NCBI RefSeq assembly: GCF_024679245.1
Contig: NC_090184.1
Span: 15,772,144-15,836,143 of the forward strand
DNA length: 64,000 nt
DNA from: Pseudorasbora parva
Lineage: Eukaryota; Chordata; Actinopteri; Cypriniformes; Gobionidae
Direction of reading: 5' to 3'
Positions 34,451 to 46,524 of this stretch are shown piece by piece. Under the pieces are notes generated by a model. The model saw nothing but the letters and a program-made list of their open reading frames with translations. It was not told where the DNA came from and searched no databases. The position numbers and the translations under genes are program-made. Position 1 is the stretch's first letter. Every line of letters begins with the position of its first letter.

Positions 34451-36339
34451 GAAAGACTGAATGCTTCCCCAGAGAGGAAACCTATGTGTTTAATACATTC
34501 ATGAAAAAAATGAGTGAGTCATTGAATCATTCATTAAACTAAAGGTTCAGCAGTGGTTTTGTTTGGAGCTATTTGGGTTTGCGGAGCAAAAGCACAAAAT
34601 AACTAACATTATAGTGTCTAAAATGTACTCAATATTAGCTTCTTGCATTTTTAACTGTTGTATGTAACTATAAACTTTGCATATATTTACATATTAATAT
34701 TACATATTACATACTAACGTACATATTTTTACATATTTAACATTTCAATGACTAAACAATCAACATTTATTGTATATTGTTGCAGGCAAAATCCAGTAAT
34801 TTCAATAGAGATCCTTGCGAATAGGAATGACAGCTTCAATTAGGCTTTTAGTCCAAAAGAGCGCACATTTAGAGAAATCTTAATAAATTCTCATATGTTC
34901 ACGTCTCATTGCTTTACAGAGAATGATCATTTCTATAAATTTGTTCACTAAATTATATGCTCTAAAGAGTTTTGAGCGCTCTCTCCACGGTCATCACAAT
35001 ATAGGAATAGGCATTGGCTACATGAAAAAAAGAAAGAAAAAAAAGAAAAAAGAAAAAAAACCTTTTAGGCCTAACGAGTTCCCGTTTTATATAGTTATAA
35101 CACGAGCCTATGAGGCTGTGAGTTAGGCTATCACACCAGCAAGAGTGTTTCTCCGAACATCTGCACAATCGCAAATGTGACATTATACAACAGTTCAATA
35201 AAGTTACTGAGTAGGCATTTTTTTTATAGATTAGCCTATCCAGAGTCGTTTGCTAGATTAAAAGATTTAGGATTTTTGAAAGACTCGTTTGAATAAAGGA
35301 TTCAACTCTCTCTTTAAAGATAGAGATTTGCTGCCACCTACTGGCGGTGTTAGTTTTATAGTTAAAAAGTAGTCTCATTTCTACATTACATTTTAAACAT
35401 TCATCTCTTAACATAATTTATGCAATTATAATTTGTTGTGTAAATCCACATGCCATGTCTAAACAGCCTGTGTCAATCGAAAAAATTATTTTATTGATAC
35501 CGACTTCCCTTTATTTGGTCATAATAGCCATACATCGTGTCTGGCTATTAGAGGACAGATAGCTATGACGATGATTTTAAAAATACAGTTTTCTCTTGGC
35601 TTTATTATTAGAGTTTGGATCTTCTCTCAACCGAGTGAGCACATCATGCATTATATTGTATTATAACGACGATGTAAATATTAGCCTACCACCAAACTTT
35701 GACTAAAAGTATGTTGCATAGCTTTAATTGTTCTAGGAATCTGAAAGCATATTAATTATTTTTGTGTAAATTGTGCCACTCCATCATGATGTTTGTAGTG
35801 CAAACATAAACTGAAGCATTAACTTAATATTATATTATATTAATATAGCAAAAAAATATATTATTCATTGAAATTTAAGTTAATAAAAACATCTAAAACA
35901 AATAATAGGCTACATGTATTATTTACATTTGTATGATGACAACACTCAATGCTCAGTGAACATGTTTTACATTTAGGCTATTTCAATAGATTTTTTCAGT
36001 CAAAGAAGCCAAATAATTGGGTGACAAATAGCATAGACTATTAATTTTACAGGCAAACAAATACAGTTTTGGTAAAACTCTTATTTTGAAAAACACGAAT
36101 CCATTTCCTGCCAATCCGATTTCTGTGCAAGAACGGGAAAACCAGGAGTTGTTTTCTCGTTTTTTCGTTTTCATTTGTGACAGCAAAAACAAATGAACGA
36201 ACGATACCCGGACCCCCTCCAAATAAACCTTATCCATCAGTTTGACCGAATGAGCTGTCAGTTTCATGTTTTTCAGTTTCAGTCCTTCATGTTTTATTTT
36301 CAGACTTCATGAGAATAATAATTTAATGCTATAACAAGA
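34451..36339. other. No gene recognised
   Basis: AT-rich. A purine-rich tract near 35022-35060 explains a Lys-rich frame there. Otherwise nothing supportable. Confidence 0.45.
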
Positions 36340-36632
36340 ATGTCTATGACAGGAGCTCTTTTCATAGAGCCTCCAAATTCCCCAGATCTCAGTCCAAATG
36401 AGCATCTGTGGGATGTGCTGAACAAACAAGTCCGATCCATGGAGGCCCAACCTCGCAACTTACAGGACTTAAAGGATCTGCTGCTAACATCTTGGTGCCA
36501 TACCACAGCACACCTTCAGGGGTCTAGTGGAGTCCATGCATCAATGGGTATGGGCTGTTTTGGCAGCAAAAGCGAGACTAATACAATATTAGGTCATAAT
36601 GTTATGCTTGATCGGTGTATAATATTTTTGTA
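36340..36632 (+). pseudogene. Tc1-like transposase, C-terminal fragment
   Basis: The plus frame reads PPNSPDLSPNEHLWDVLNKQ then VRSMEAQPRNLQDLKDLLLT, i.e. the last part of the DDE catalytic domain of a Tc1/mariner transposase (S-P-D-L-x-P-x-E-H-L-W-D). The following 'taatgttatgcttgatcggt' is the end of the terminal inverted repeat. Everything upstream of the third catalytic region is missing, and a one-base loss relative to the family scrambles the final residues. A dead 5'-truncated copy. Confidence 0.85.
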
Positions 36633-38203
36633 GTTTAAGCCCCCCGTTATTGCTGTGGAAAGAATTACGCTTTTGGGGTTATTATTGGTCTGTTGGAAGT
36701 ACCTTGTTGATGCTTTTACACTTTTAAATGGCCTTTTAATGTTCGATGGTTAAGGGGGAGTAGAATAATGTCATCTCATTGTACCCAGTAAAAATAAAAA
36801 CGTATTACTGTGTTCAGCGAGCCTTTCACTGATTGTTTAAAGGTTAACGGAAGTTACACCCATAATTTGCGCAAAGCGCCATGGGGCAAAGGAATGGATA
36901 TATCAACTTTTAGGCATTAAATATTGCTGATATTCAGTCTAGTTATACACTTCTTTGGAAGCGACACATTTGTCCATACACTGCTGAGAACAAGAGTAGA
37001 GATGGATATGAAGAAATGGTACATGCTGTCCCTGTGAGTGCTGGATGAGTCAGTTTCACCCCGAGCGCACTGTGTGCTTTCTCCATTTCTCTCTTTTAAT
37101 CGCCTATTCTGTTCCTCCTCTCTCTCCATTCTGAGTAGGGTGAGGATCTCCTTTTCTCATCTGGAACTGTACTAAATCCCTCAGCCGGTTTTCAAGCATG
37201 TGTCTGTCAGTTCTCCATTTGCATTTGGTCCACAGTCCCGAATTGATGGATTTCCACATTTCACTCCTCAGTCAAACTGCTATGAATTTGACACTTCAGT
37301 CATTTTTGTTTTTGGCTTTGTGTGTGTCTGCATGTATGTAGGTTCATGCTTATACATACAATACAAAGCAACATCATTTTTGCAGATTTTAGCCAGTTAT
37401 TTCTCAATATTGTCTCATATGGGTGTTTGTGTATGGGCATGTTTAGGGAATGATTTTTATTAAAAAATGTATTACTGTTTTTTCCCATTTAGCTAACAGT
37501 AGCGTTTTTTTGACCTTGACATTTTTTATTGCTCTAATCAGCATAGATCATGCTAGATTTCACACAATAATAATGTAATTAGTCATTCGTTTTTGCAGTC
37601 AGCATTAACATTGCATGAAAGTTTGATCTTCACTCATCTTCAATGACCTTTTCAACGGCTCTGTGTGTCGCATAGAAATGTGTATATATTGATAAAGACA
37701 ACATGATCTCCAAGGACAAGATGATTTATGACATGCCACGTGTTCACAGACACAGATTTCTAAGCTGAGCTTTGCCTGGGGTTTCGTGGCAGTTGACATG
37801 TTCATCCGCAAGACAGTGACATATGATGTCCCATCTCACGTGTGAAAAGGATCTCTGTGTGTGTTTTGTCCCAAAAGCATGTCCTCTTTCTGCAGGACTG
37901 TCTTCACGCCATGTGCCCTTGAAGTCTGTTGAAGTCTGCCAGTATTGGCTCTTCACACTTTGTCCTATTCTCCCACTCTGTGGGACGAACCTTTAATAGC
38001 CGTTCTGCTGGCTGGAATTCTGTGTACGGGCGCTGATCTCTGTGAGCTGGCCTTTTAAGTAGCAGTATGACCTAAGAACGCTTTAATGTCAGTACATCCA
38101 GCTGCTCTTAAAAAAGGTAATTTGTGTAGTATGCAGGGATGAACTGGCCATAAGAAACACAGGGACTTTTCTTAGTGGGTTTGTTGACTTGTAGGCCACC
38201 TGT

Positions 38204-38206
<3 letters not shown>
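36633..38206. other. No gene recognised
   Basis: Apparently ordinary intronic sequence. No supportable exon or repeat border. Confidence 0.45.
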
Positions 38207-38301
<95 letters not shown>

Positions 38302-38303
38302 CA

Positions 38304-38332
<29 letters not shown>
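38207..38332. repeat. Compound (TA)n(CATA)n microsatellite
   Basis: About 45 TA units followed by about nine CATA/TACA tetranucleotides. Confidence 0.97.
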
Positions 38333-38335
<3 letters not shown>

Positions 38336-38359
38336 CATATAAACACCCACACCCACACA

Positions 38360-39760
38360 CAGTTATGGTCAAAATTATTGGCACCCCTGGTTAATATGTT
38401 TAAATATAGCTGGGGGAAAAAATTCTCCATTGTTTTTCCTTTTGATCTTTATTTATTTTTTTTAAATCTTAGAAATCTAACCTTTTATTGAAAGAAAACA
38501 ATTGAAAGTAGGGGGTAAATTACATTATGAAATAAATGATTTTCTCCAAAACACGCTGGCCATAACTATTGGCACCTTTTTAGGAAATATATTTGCAACC
38601 CCCTTTTTCCAAGATAACCGCTCTGAGTCTTGTTCTATAATGCCTGATGAGTTTGGAGACCACCTGACAAGAGATCAAAGACCATTCCTCTATTACAGCA
38701 TCTCTCCTTCAGATTCACAGCTTCATGTTGGTGCTTCTTCTCTTCTGTTCAGCCAACTCATTCTCTATTGGGTTCAGTTCAGGGAACTGGGACGGTCACG
38801 GCAGAAGCTTCATTTTGTGCTCAGTGACACATTTGTGTGGTGATTTTGATGTTTGTTTTGGATTTTTGTCCTGATGGATGCTCCAACCACGGCCCGTTAT
38901 AAGATTTATAGCAGAGGCTGTCAGGTTTAGATTTTTTTATTTTATCTGTTGGTGTTTACTAGAATCCATGATACCATGTATCTGTATCTTTTTTTGCTCC
39001 AGCAAAAAAATAGTCCCACAACATTAAAGATCCAGCTGTATTTAATAAATAAAGAATTTATTATCAGATTTGTGTTGAAAAAGTTAAAAAGCTTTCAATT
39101 AATCATGGCTTATTCTTTAAAAATAGGTGACAAGTACACCTATGGTGTAAAGCACGCCGCCACTGAAGTCTAGAGCAGCGGAGACGTGTTCTTTGGAGCA
39201 AAGATCACGCTTTTCAGTTTGGCAATCGGATGGACGAGTCTGGGTTTGGTAATTGCAAGGAGAATGGCTTGACTGTGTTGTGCCAAGTGTAAAGTTTGGT
39301 GGAGGGGGGTTATGGTGTGGGGTTCTTTTTTCTGGGGTTTGGCTTGGCCCCTTAGTTCCAGTGAAAGGAACTTCTAATGCTTCAACATGCTAACTTTGTG
39401 GGAACAGTTTGGGGATGGCCCCTTACTGTTCCAACATGACTGCACCCCAGTGCACAAAGCAAGGTTCATAAAGACATGGATGAGCGAGTTTGGTGTGGAG
39501 GAACTTGACTGTCCTGTAAAGAGTCCTGACCTCAAACCGTTAAAAACCTTTGGGATGAATTAGAGCGTAGACTGCCAGGTCTTCTCATCCAACATCAGTG
39601 CCTGACCTCACAATTGCGCTTCTAGAAGAAAGGTCAAAAATTTTCATAAACACACCCCTAAACCTTGTGGAAAGTCAGAGAAGAATTGAAGCTGTTATAG
39701 CTGTAAAGGGTGGGTCAGCTCCAAATTAAACCATATGGAATAAGAATGGGATGTCATAAA
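38360..39760 (+). pseudogene. Tc1-like element with degenerate transposase
   Basis: Starts cagttatggtcaaaattatt plus 'ggcacccctgg', a Tc1-type terminal sequence, and repeats 'taactattggcacc' about 180 bp inside. The right half (about 39280-39660) is a transposase relic: a frame reads FQHDCTPVHKARFIKTWMSE then FGVEELD and SPDL, the block around the second catalytic Asp and the S-P-D-L-N-P motif, then frameshifts. No matching right end was seen, so the copy is 3' incomplete. Confidence 0.8.
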
Positions 39761-39949
39761 GTTAGTAAATAAGTAATGTAAAGGCAGGCATCCCAAAATG
39801 TATAGTGCATACATGTATAATATAGCATATATACATAAACAAATAAATAAATAATTATTAAGATTTAAGGGAAATGTTTCCTTTATAGGAGTGTTTAGCA
39901 GTTATAGCAGTTTTTAGGCCACCAATACCGTTGAAAATTATTTGTCTAT

Positions 39950-40830
39950 ATGGTTGTTAGTTTTGTGTTTGTTTCATGTCCATGTTTCATGTCTTTTATC
40001 TTGAAGTTTTGCTCCTGGTTGCGCTTGTCCTTGTGCTTGAATGCATCCCTTGGTCGTTGTAGTTCTAAGTCCAGTGATCCCAGATTTCCTGCCACTGTCT
40101 GTGACAGCAGCAGCCATCTTGTGTGTCTGGGCCAGACATACTTCCCCAGCTCCTTCAGAGGTGGCAGTGACCGCTACAGCTCCTCCAGAAGCAGCTACGA
40201 CCATTTCTGATCAATCAATGTTTATTTATAGAGCACATTTAAACACCAACAAGGTTGACCAAAGTGCTTTACAAAGAATACAAGAAAACAAAGAATAAAA
40301 TGATGAAGTAAAGAGCAGAACAAACAATCAAATAAGAAATCAACAGTATACAAGGGATCTCGGATCTTTTGGTCTGCCATGTCATGGCCACAGAGGCCAT
40401 CCTTGAACTCACTGTACCCCATTCTATGACCACGGAGCCAGTCCATAAACTCACTGTGCTCCATATCACGGACATCTCCACTGACTGGAACAAAAACCCC
40501 TGATCCTCCATGGTCTCGTCCACTACCCCACTGTCCATGGTCTCATCAACTGCTCCACAGTCCAGGTTCACCACAGTTCCAGAGTTCAGGCCCTGCATTG
40601 CTTCACGGTCCAGGCCGCCTCTGCTCCACGGCCCTGGTCCGCCCATGCTCCACAGTCCAGGCCATGAGTCAGGCCCTCGTCCTCTTAATAGGCCTGGCCC
40701 TCCATCTCTCCCCATAGACCACCTCCACTCCTCCGCCCTCCTGGAATTTGTATTGTTTTGGGTTTGTGGTGAGTGTGACGTTAGGGTGTCTGGAGCCACA
40801 GTTTGAGGGGGTGGTATGTCACTTTTTCTT
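39950..40830 (+). mobile_element. Retroelement-like Ala/Pro-rich relic, with an inserted repeat
   Basis: The frame at 40041-40298 reads LSVTAAAILCVWARHTSPAP then EVAVTATAPPEAATT. After an insertion at about 40212-40360 ('caatgtttatttatagagca' ... 'gaccaaagtgctttaca', a common fish short repeat) a Pro-rich region follows (SRPPLLHGPGPPMLHSPG in the frame at 40510-40806). The style resembles the decapeptide-bearing sequence at 12341-15345. No reverse transcriptase is visible. Class uncertain. Confidence 0.4.
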
Positions 40831-42429
40831 TTCTTTTTTTCTTTTATTTTGAGGTTTTGTTCCAGGATTCTTGTCATGTGGCTTCCTTGCCCTCGTGGGG
40901 ATGTCTTATGCTGATTTGATCAAATAACCTTTATTACTATTATTATCAATGCTGAAAACAATTGTGCTGAATAAAACATTCTGCATGGCGTCACCTGTCA
41001 TTTAGCCTATATGAGTATATATCAGGTGACTCCATGCAAATTGTTTTGTGTTTGAAGGAAGAACAGTAGTGATGAAAAAGCTGAATGAATCATGTGGATT
41101 TTAAGCATGAATACACATTATGTCTGGTGCATTACATGCGTATCTGATTGTGTGCGTGTGTGTGTGTGTGGCAGTGTGTGTGGATTCTTGTGGCAGCTGC
41201 ATGCACCATCAGGCAGTAGTTCTCCACTATGTAGGTCAGACTGCATGTAGAGAAAAAGATAGAGATCTGTGCTTGCAGAGCTGAATGGCATCTACAGTGT
41301 TTGCTTATTTATTGAATTGGAGCCATGAGTAAATTTATTTACAACCTTTTCATGCATCTGTCCAATTTAACAACAACAACAACAACAACAATACTAATTT
41401 AAAAAAAAGGCAAAGGTAAAAACCTTAGGTAAGTTTTGAGTGTGTACATATGTGTATGTAGTTTGCTTGTATGCGCAATTATGGATCTTGTCATAAAAAT
41501 GTCCTACAGTAAAGAGTGACTCCGGGGGGTTTATACAGTGAGCTTAAACTTTAGGGAATTCTCTAGAGAGAGAGAGGGAAAGAGAGTGTGTGTCCGTGTT
41601 TGAGTGTGTGCATGCAGGTGTATGGATGGTAAAGGTCAGAGATGCCTTCCTGAAAGAACCCTATAGCCTATAGATATAGCTACTCCAGCTTACTGCCGGA
41701 CTCATACTATGCTGCATATCATTTGATTATAAGAAATGTCACAGTTTTACTTAAGGCATGAGGTTACAGATGCATTTGGATTTTAACATAATGCAGATGT
41801 AATCTGCAATTTTAATGAATGAGGAACTTGTCTATGTTTGAATTTTTAATAAAAGCTTGTATAAAGGGATAGTTCAACACGGACACCCAAACAGCATAAT
41901 GTATCATAAAAATATCATAAGTTCATAAGACTTTTACAGACTTGCATTTTATCATTTACATGTAAATTTGCAATATAATGAAAGTAGTATCCGATCCTTT
42001 ATTTCGTATTGTGACATACATCATAACAGTATTTGATTGGATGGAGGCAGATTTGCATGCAAATATGTCCATTGTAAGAATGGGTTGGGGTGCATGAACT
42101 TCCATCCGGTTCAGAAGCAGTCAAAATTATTGGATAATTTTAAAAATATTACAAGGTCAATAAATAAATAAATAAATACATTATACCATAAATACTTGCA
42201 AATTATGAGTTGCCCAGGGACAGGGACTTCCAGAGCCAGAAACAAATACTTTGGAGAAATGTCTAAAGGAAGTCAAGGTGAAGGTAGTATGTATTGCCTG
42301 ATGACATAAACGCTGTTATTCGTTTTTTATGAGTCCTCTACATCCAGATTAGCCTATGTAAAAACAAGACCTGGGATTGGAGATTGGTAAGGAAATATAG
42401 GAGCAAATATGTGCAAAGGCCCAAACGCA
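40831..42429. other. No gene recognised; small simple repeats
   Basis: Contains a (GT)n run near 41153-41180 and an (AAC)n run at 41369-41391. Otherwise AT-rich intronic sequence. Confidence 0.45.
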
Positions 42430-42800
42430 GACAGTAGACTGGTACAGTACCATTGGCTTTTGCGTACTTATGTAACTCATAACAGTGCAAAAGGTACATT
42501 AATTCGTTGTATGTGGGAGTGTGAGCAAATAAAAGAGTTTTAGAAACAAATCAATAATATTATGGCTCTCTTGGTTTCAGTGAGTTTACCACTAGATCCT
42601 GAGTTTTTCATTCTGGGTATTCATACAATAGGAATATTACAAATGTAGTGATTTTAATTTCGCCCACACAGGGACACCATTTATAAAGTTATTGGTACTT
42701 ATGTTATCTTATGGAAAGATACACTCCTTTTTTCTCTGAAACTAATAAGGTGAAGAACCTTTTTATGCATCAAACAAATAAACAAAAGATTATTTGTAGC
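42430..42800 (+). pseudogene. L1-like LINE ORF2 C-terminal fragment
   Basis: A plus-strand reading gives GTLIRCMWECEQIKEF, a stop in place of Trp, then KQINNIMALLVSVSLPLDPE and FFILGI. The order H/R-x-x-W-E-C, F-W-x-x-I, L-x-L-x-P, x-x-L-G is the C-terminal zinc-knuckle-like region of L1-type LINE ORF2 proteins. Frameshifts follow. Reverse transcriptase and endonuclease parts are not present in this window. Confidence 0.6.
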
Positions 42801-43879
42801 ATCGGCTATATTACCTCTAATGTAAAGTAGAAAATGAAGACACTGATAATATACAACAATGCCAACGTCTCTGGAAAGAGGTTTGGTAAAGTGATATTTA
42901 CGTTTCACATGGTTGAGGGAGCAGTACGAAGGTGGAGATGTTTTCTACTGTGCTGGGTTTTAACTTTGAACACAATGTAATGGGCCAGAGACTCAGAACG
43001 TGGCCAAAGCCTGTCTGTTACTGTCTCTTTTCTTACAGGACTGAGATCCAGAACGGTGTATCTATTAAGGCTTGTTAATACTTTCGCCTGGCTCTGCTGC
43101 GGGAGCCTCCGCTGACTGCGCGCGCTTTTCCCCAAACGGAGGAGGCGTATTTATAGTAGGTATTTATACTTGACGCGCTCGCTGTTGTGCTATTCTTTGA
43201 AACGACAGAGGGCGACTTGGAGTAATTGTTCTATAAACCATCAGGAAAAAGCGTCGAGAAGAAGTGGGCTTATGTACACAGGTGATGATATTTATTTTAG
43301 TACATTTCACCAAAAACCACACTACAAAAGAAACCTTTGCTTGATATTATTACTTGTGACATGAGAAAAAAATATGCACTAAATTAACGATCTCTAAAAT
43401 ATTTCCTAATTTCACTAAACTTTAGTGTCGTGATTTATTTATTTATTTGGTTAAACATGGATCTTTATTTAAAATGGCTTATTTCTGCTTTTGTAGGCTC
43501 ATTTTTTAAATATTAGCACCTAATTTGTATGTGCAAACTGGGTGCTGGTGTGATGAGATGTCATGTTCGGCTAGATTTCGCCGAGAACTCGTTCATCTTC
43601 GGATGGGGAGCTGCTGCGCGGAGTTACAAAAAATGCGCTGCACACCGCCAAGCGAAATGGGGTGAAGGCCCCAATTTTTGCCGTGCGCACCCTTGCGCTC
43701 ATGCGGACGCATCGAGTATAAACAAGGCTTTATGTCTAATCCGATGGGACAACTCAGAACCTAGAGTGTCTTTTGAAAGGCTACCTTTATCCCTCTACGA
43801 TGAGGAGTAGATTTGCCATGTGGCGCGTCTCCATTCTGGTGCGACAATTGGCTGCTGGCATCAGAGGGGGTACACACAG
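42801..43879. other. Unassigned, locally GC-rich, with an unrecognised open frame
   Basis: A plus frame at 43529-43810 (93 residues, starting MCKLGAGVMRCHVRLDFAEN) has no recognisable family. Sequence near 43060-43260 (gcgcgcgcttttcccc, acgcgctcgctgttgtg) is GC-rich against an AT-rich background and ends near a GTGATG that could look like a donor. I judge repeat-derived sequence more likely than a gene. Confidence 0.3.
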
Positions 43880-44624
43880 TTACCCCTTTTCCACCAAGGC
43901 AGTTTAAGTGCTGGTTTGGAGCCAGAGCCTAGTTTCAAATCAGTTCTTTGTATTTTGACACCCAATGCACCAGCTCTGAACCAGGAAGTTCTTAAGTAGC
44001 ACCAAAGAATTGCTGGTCTTGAAGTAAGAACCGTTTGCGTCAGGGGCTTAACCTAAGGGTTACCGTGACCAACAACACAAACACAAACTTGTAACCGCCA
44101 TTTTTTATATAGCGTCTAATTGAGCAAATATCTGCTCGATTGTCATCTCCGTCTATACAAGTTACAGCGATCTGCACGAATGCTTGAATTTGCTGTGTTT
44201 TGATGCCGATGTATGTTCGCAAAGCCATGAGCATCAATAGTAACGCAACGTTTGCCATTGTTGATGGAAGGCTTGTTCGCTGAGCAGGCTGAGCAGACTG
44301 ATCTCTGCATGACATCAGCGTACAGCGAGAGCATGCGACTCCATATGCTTTTGAATCGCTTTTGCTGTATTTTGGTGTCACACGGATCGGTCTGCACAGT
44401 GCAGATGCATCTTGAACAAGCCTGGTGTGTTTGTGTTTCCCGCTGCCTCGCTAGCATTGCTGAGAAAGATGAGATGTATACAGTGACGTAAGACCTGGCT
44501 CTGTTGTATCTCTCTAGCCCAAGGAAAGGCAAACCGGTTCTTAGAAGGCTTATCAGATGAAAAAAACTGGCACTAGCATTAGCTCTGAACTAGCACCCGG
44601 TTCATGCTAGTTGAAAAGGGGTAA
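43880..44624. mobile_element. Inverted-end element, probably hAT-type ('TTACCCCTTTTC' ends)
   Basis: Left TTACCCCTTTTCCACCAAGG; right, on the minus strand, TTACCCCTTTTCAACTAGCA; both followed by gctggtt/gctagtt and ga-gc words. 745 bp, no transposase. Flanking 8-mers do not match, so the target duplication has decayed or the border is off by a few bases. Confidence 0.65.
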
Positions 44625-44895
44625 GTGTGCCCCACCTTCCTTCACTCAGTTGAAATAATTTGCATAAAACACACAGTTAGATATCTTTAAATTGTCTTTA
44701 AAGTTTTACCGATGCATTTCTCCAAACCAACACCAGAATACCCATGGCAATATTCTAAACAAATAGAGTCCAAACATTATGGACAAAGATTAAACTGTCA
44801 AGCATTTATTAATTTGCATTGACATTAACAGCCATTAACAGACATTTGTGTAAGATGCTGCACTAAATAGCTTTCTCTGAAAAAATATGAAATGT

Positions 44896-45365
44896 TAGCC
44901 TAGATATCTAGACGCACCCTATAGCGGCAGCAAATCTAATCTGCCTGTCGTCTAGCAACTCTCAATACACTTCTGAGCTGGAAAAACCCAACTCTGGTCA
45001 GGCCAATCACATCGTGTATAGAATTGAGCATCACAAATAGAGTTGCGTGCAACTTGGAAATAAAGAAGCTGGCGTCTTTCGAATTGCTTTGGCTGCGACT
45101 CTGGAAGACTTGGAGTTTAGCTTTTCTTTGAGTAAAGAGCTAAGAATGGAACATAAGTCATTCGTAAAAAAGGAAGATGTGTTCTGAGTCTTGCCGACCG
45201 GATACGGCGAATGTTTAATCTATCAACTAGCTCCACTTCATGTTGCCCTGAATTGCATTCAGAGGGAGTTTGAAAGACAACCGTTTATCCCATCCCTCGG
45301 ATTGAGCCTTGTCAATAGTGAGTTCCCAGACCAAACATCTTGATGTGGGTCTGGCTTGTCAGGCT
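44896..45365 (+). mobile_element. hAT-type element, inverted second copy of 5585-6105
   Basis: Reverse-complement homologue of 5585-6105 (shared 'tagacgcaccc', 'actctggaagacttggagtt', 'gaccggatacgg', 'aaacatcttgatgtgggtct'). Begins tagcctagatatctagacgc and ends ggcttgtcaggct. More diverged and shorter than copy 1. No target duplication recognised. Confidence 0.75.
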
Positions 45366-46145
45366 CTAAAAATAGATATGTGTAATTTACATTAGCTTTT
45401 AAGTGTCCAAACATGGTTATGAATGGATTTGGATGGATTATTGTGATTTCTCTTTGTTTCAGCCTCTGATGCTGCATCTGGAGGTCCTGATGAATTTTGC
45501 AGTCACATGTGAAAATTTAGGAATTAGTCTAGATGGGTGAAAGGCAGAAATTTCACGGACAAATTAGAAGTCATGTTCTTCCCGGGCTTGATACTAGAGG
45601 TCTTCTTCTCGCCATAATAGGTATCTGCCCTAGCATCTTTATCTGATGGCGTTCGACAGTTTGATTGTGTTAGTCCACCAGCCTTGTATTAACAACAACA
45701 GACCTATATCTTTTTTATATTATTTTTATGCTTTTTAAACACATTGTTTTGTTACATATCCTTAAAACATTTCAGCAAAATATTGATTAGAAATGTTAAC
45801 TAGAAAAAATCATCGAAAAGATCTGATTCAAAATAATGTTTTGAGTGAGACTATTGAGCTGAACCTAAAACTCTGAATCAATTTGATTAATCAATGAATC
45901 ATTCAGCTCGGTTTTATGAACTGGATACAATGATTATTTGAATAGATCTGACTCAAAATAATGTTTTGTTCAAAAATTGGATTTTACTGGGTCAATGAAC
46001 CATAGATATTTTGCTAACTTGTGAACTATATATTTTAAAACTTGAATTTCAGTCTCTTCATCACATAAAGCTGTTGACTAAATGATTACAATTTATATCA
46101 TTTTAATTTATGCTGTATATATGTTTTATGCTACTTTTTTATCAT
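45366..46145. other. No gene recognised
   Basis: AT-rich. The word 'ctcaaaataatgttttg' occurs twice near 45830 and 45950, suggesting an old internal repeat. Nothing else. Confidence 0.4.
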
Positions 46146-46234
46146 GAATAGAATAGAATAGAATAGAATAGAATAGAATAGAATAGAATAGAATAGAATA
46201 GAATAGAATAGAATAGAATAGAATAGAATAGAAT
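46146..46234. repeat. (AATAG)n microsatellite
   Basis: About 17-18 perfect pentanucleotide units. Confidence 0.97.
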
Positions 46235-46524
46235 GCACAGTGTATAGGAAATGAGAGGTGGTGAAATGGACTGCAAGAGAATGAGATGTCAGTGCCAGAC
46301 GAGCCATTATGGGAGATTAAATCTGATCCACAGAAAGAGTGACCCTGTGGAAAGATAGAGGGAGAGAGAGATACTCTCAGCCTGACTTATTGTATTAATA
46401 GCTGTCCGTGGGTGTCAATAGCTGTATATCAGATCTGGAGAGACTTTGATTTGATTTAAAGTTTGCTTGTACAGTATCAGTACAGTATCAGTCCCTGCCC
46501 TTGAGTTACCCTCCACTAGGATGG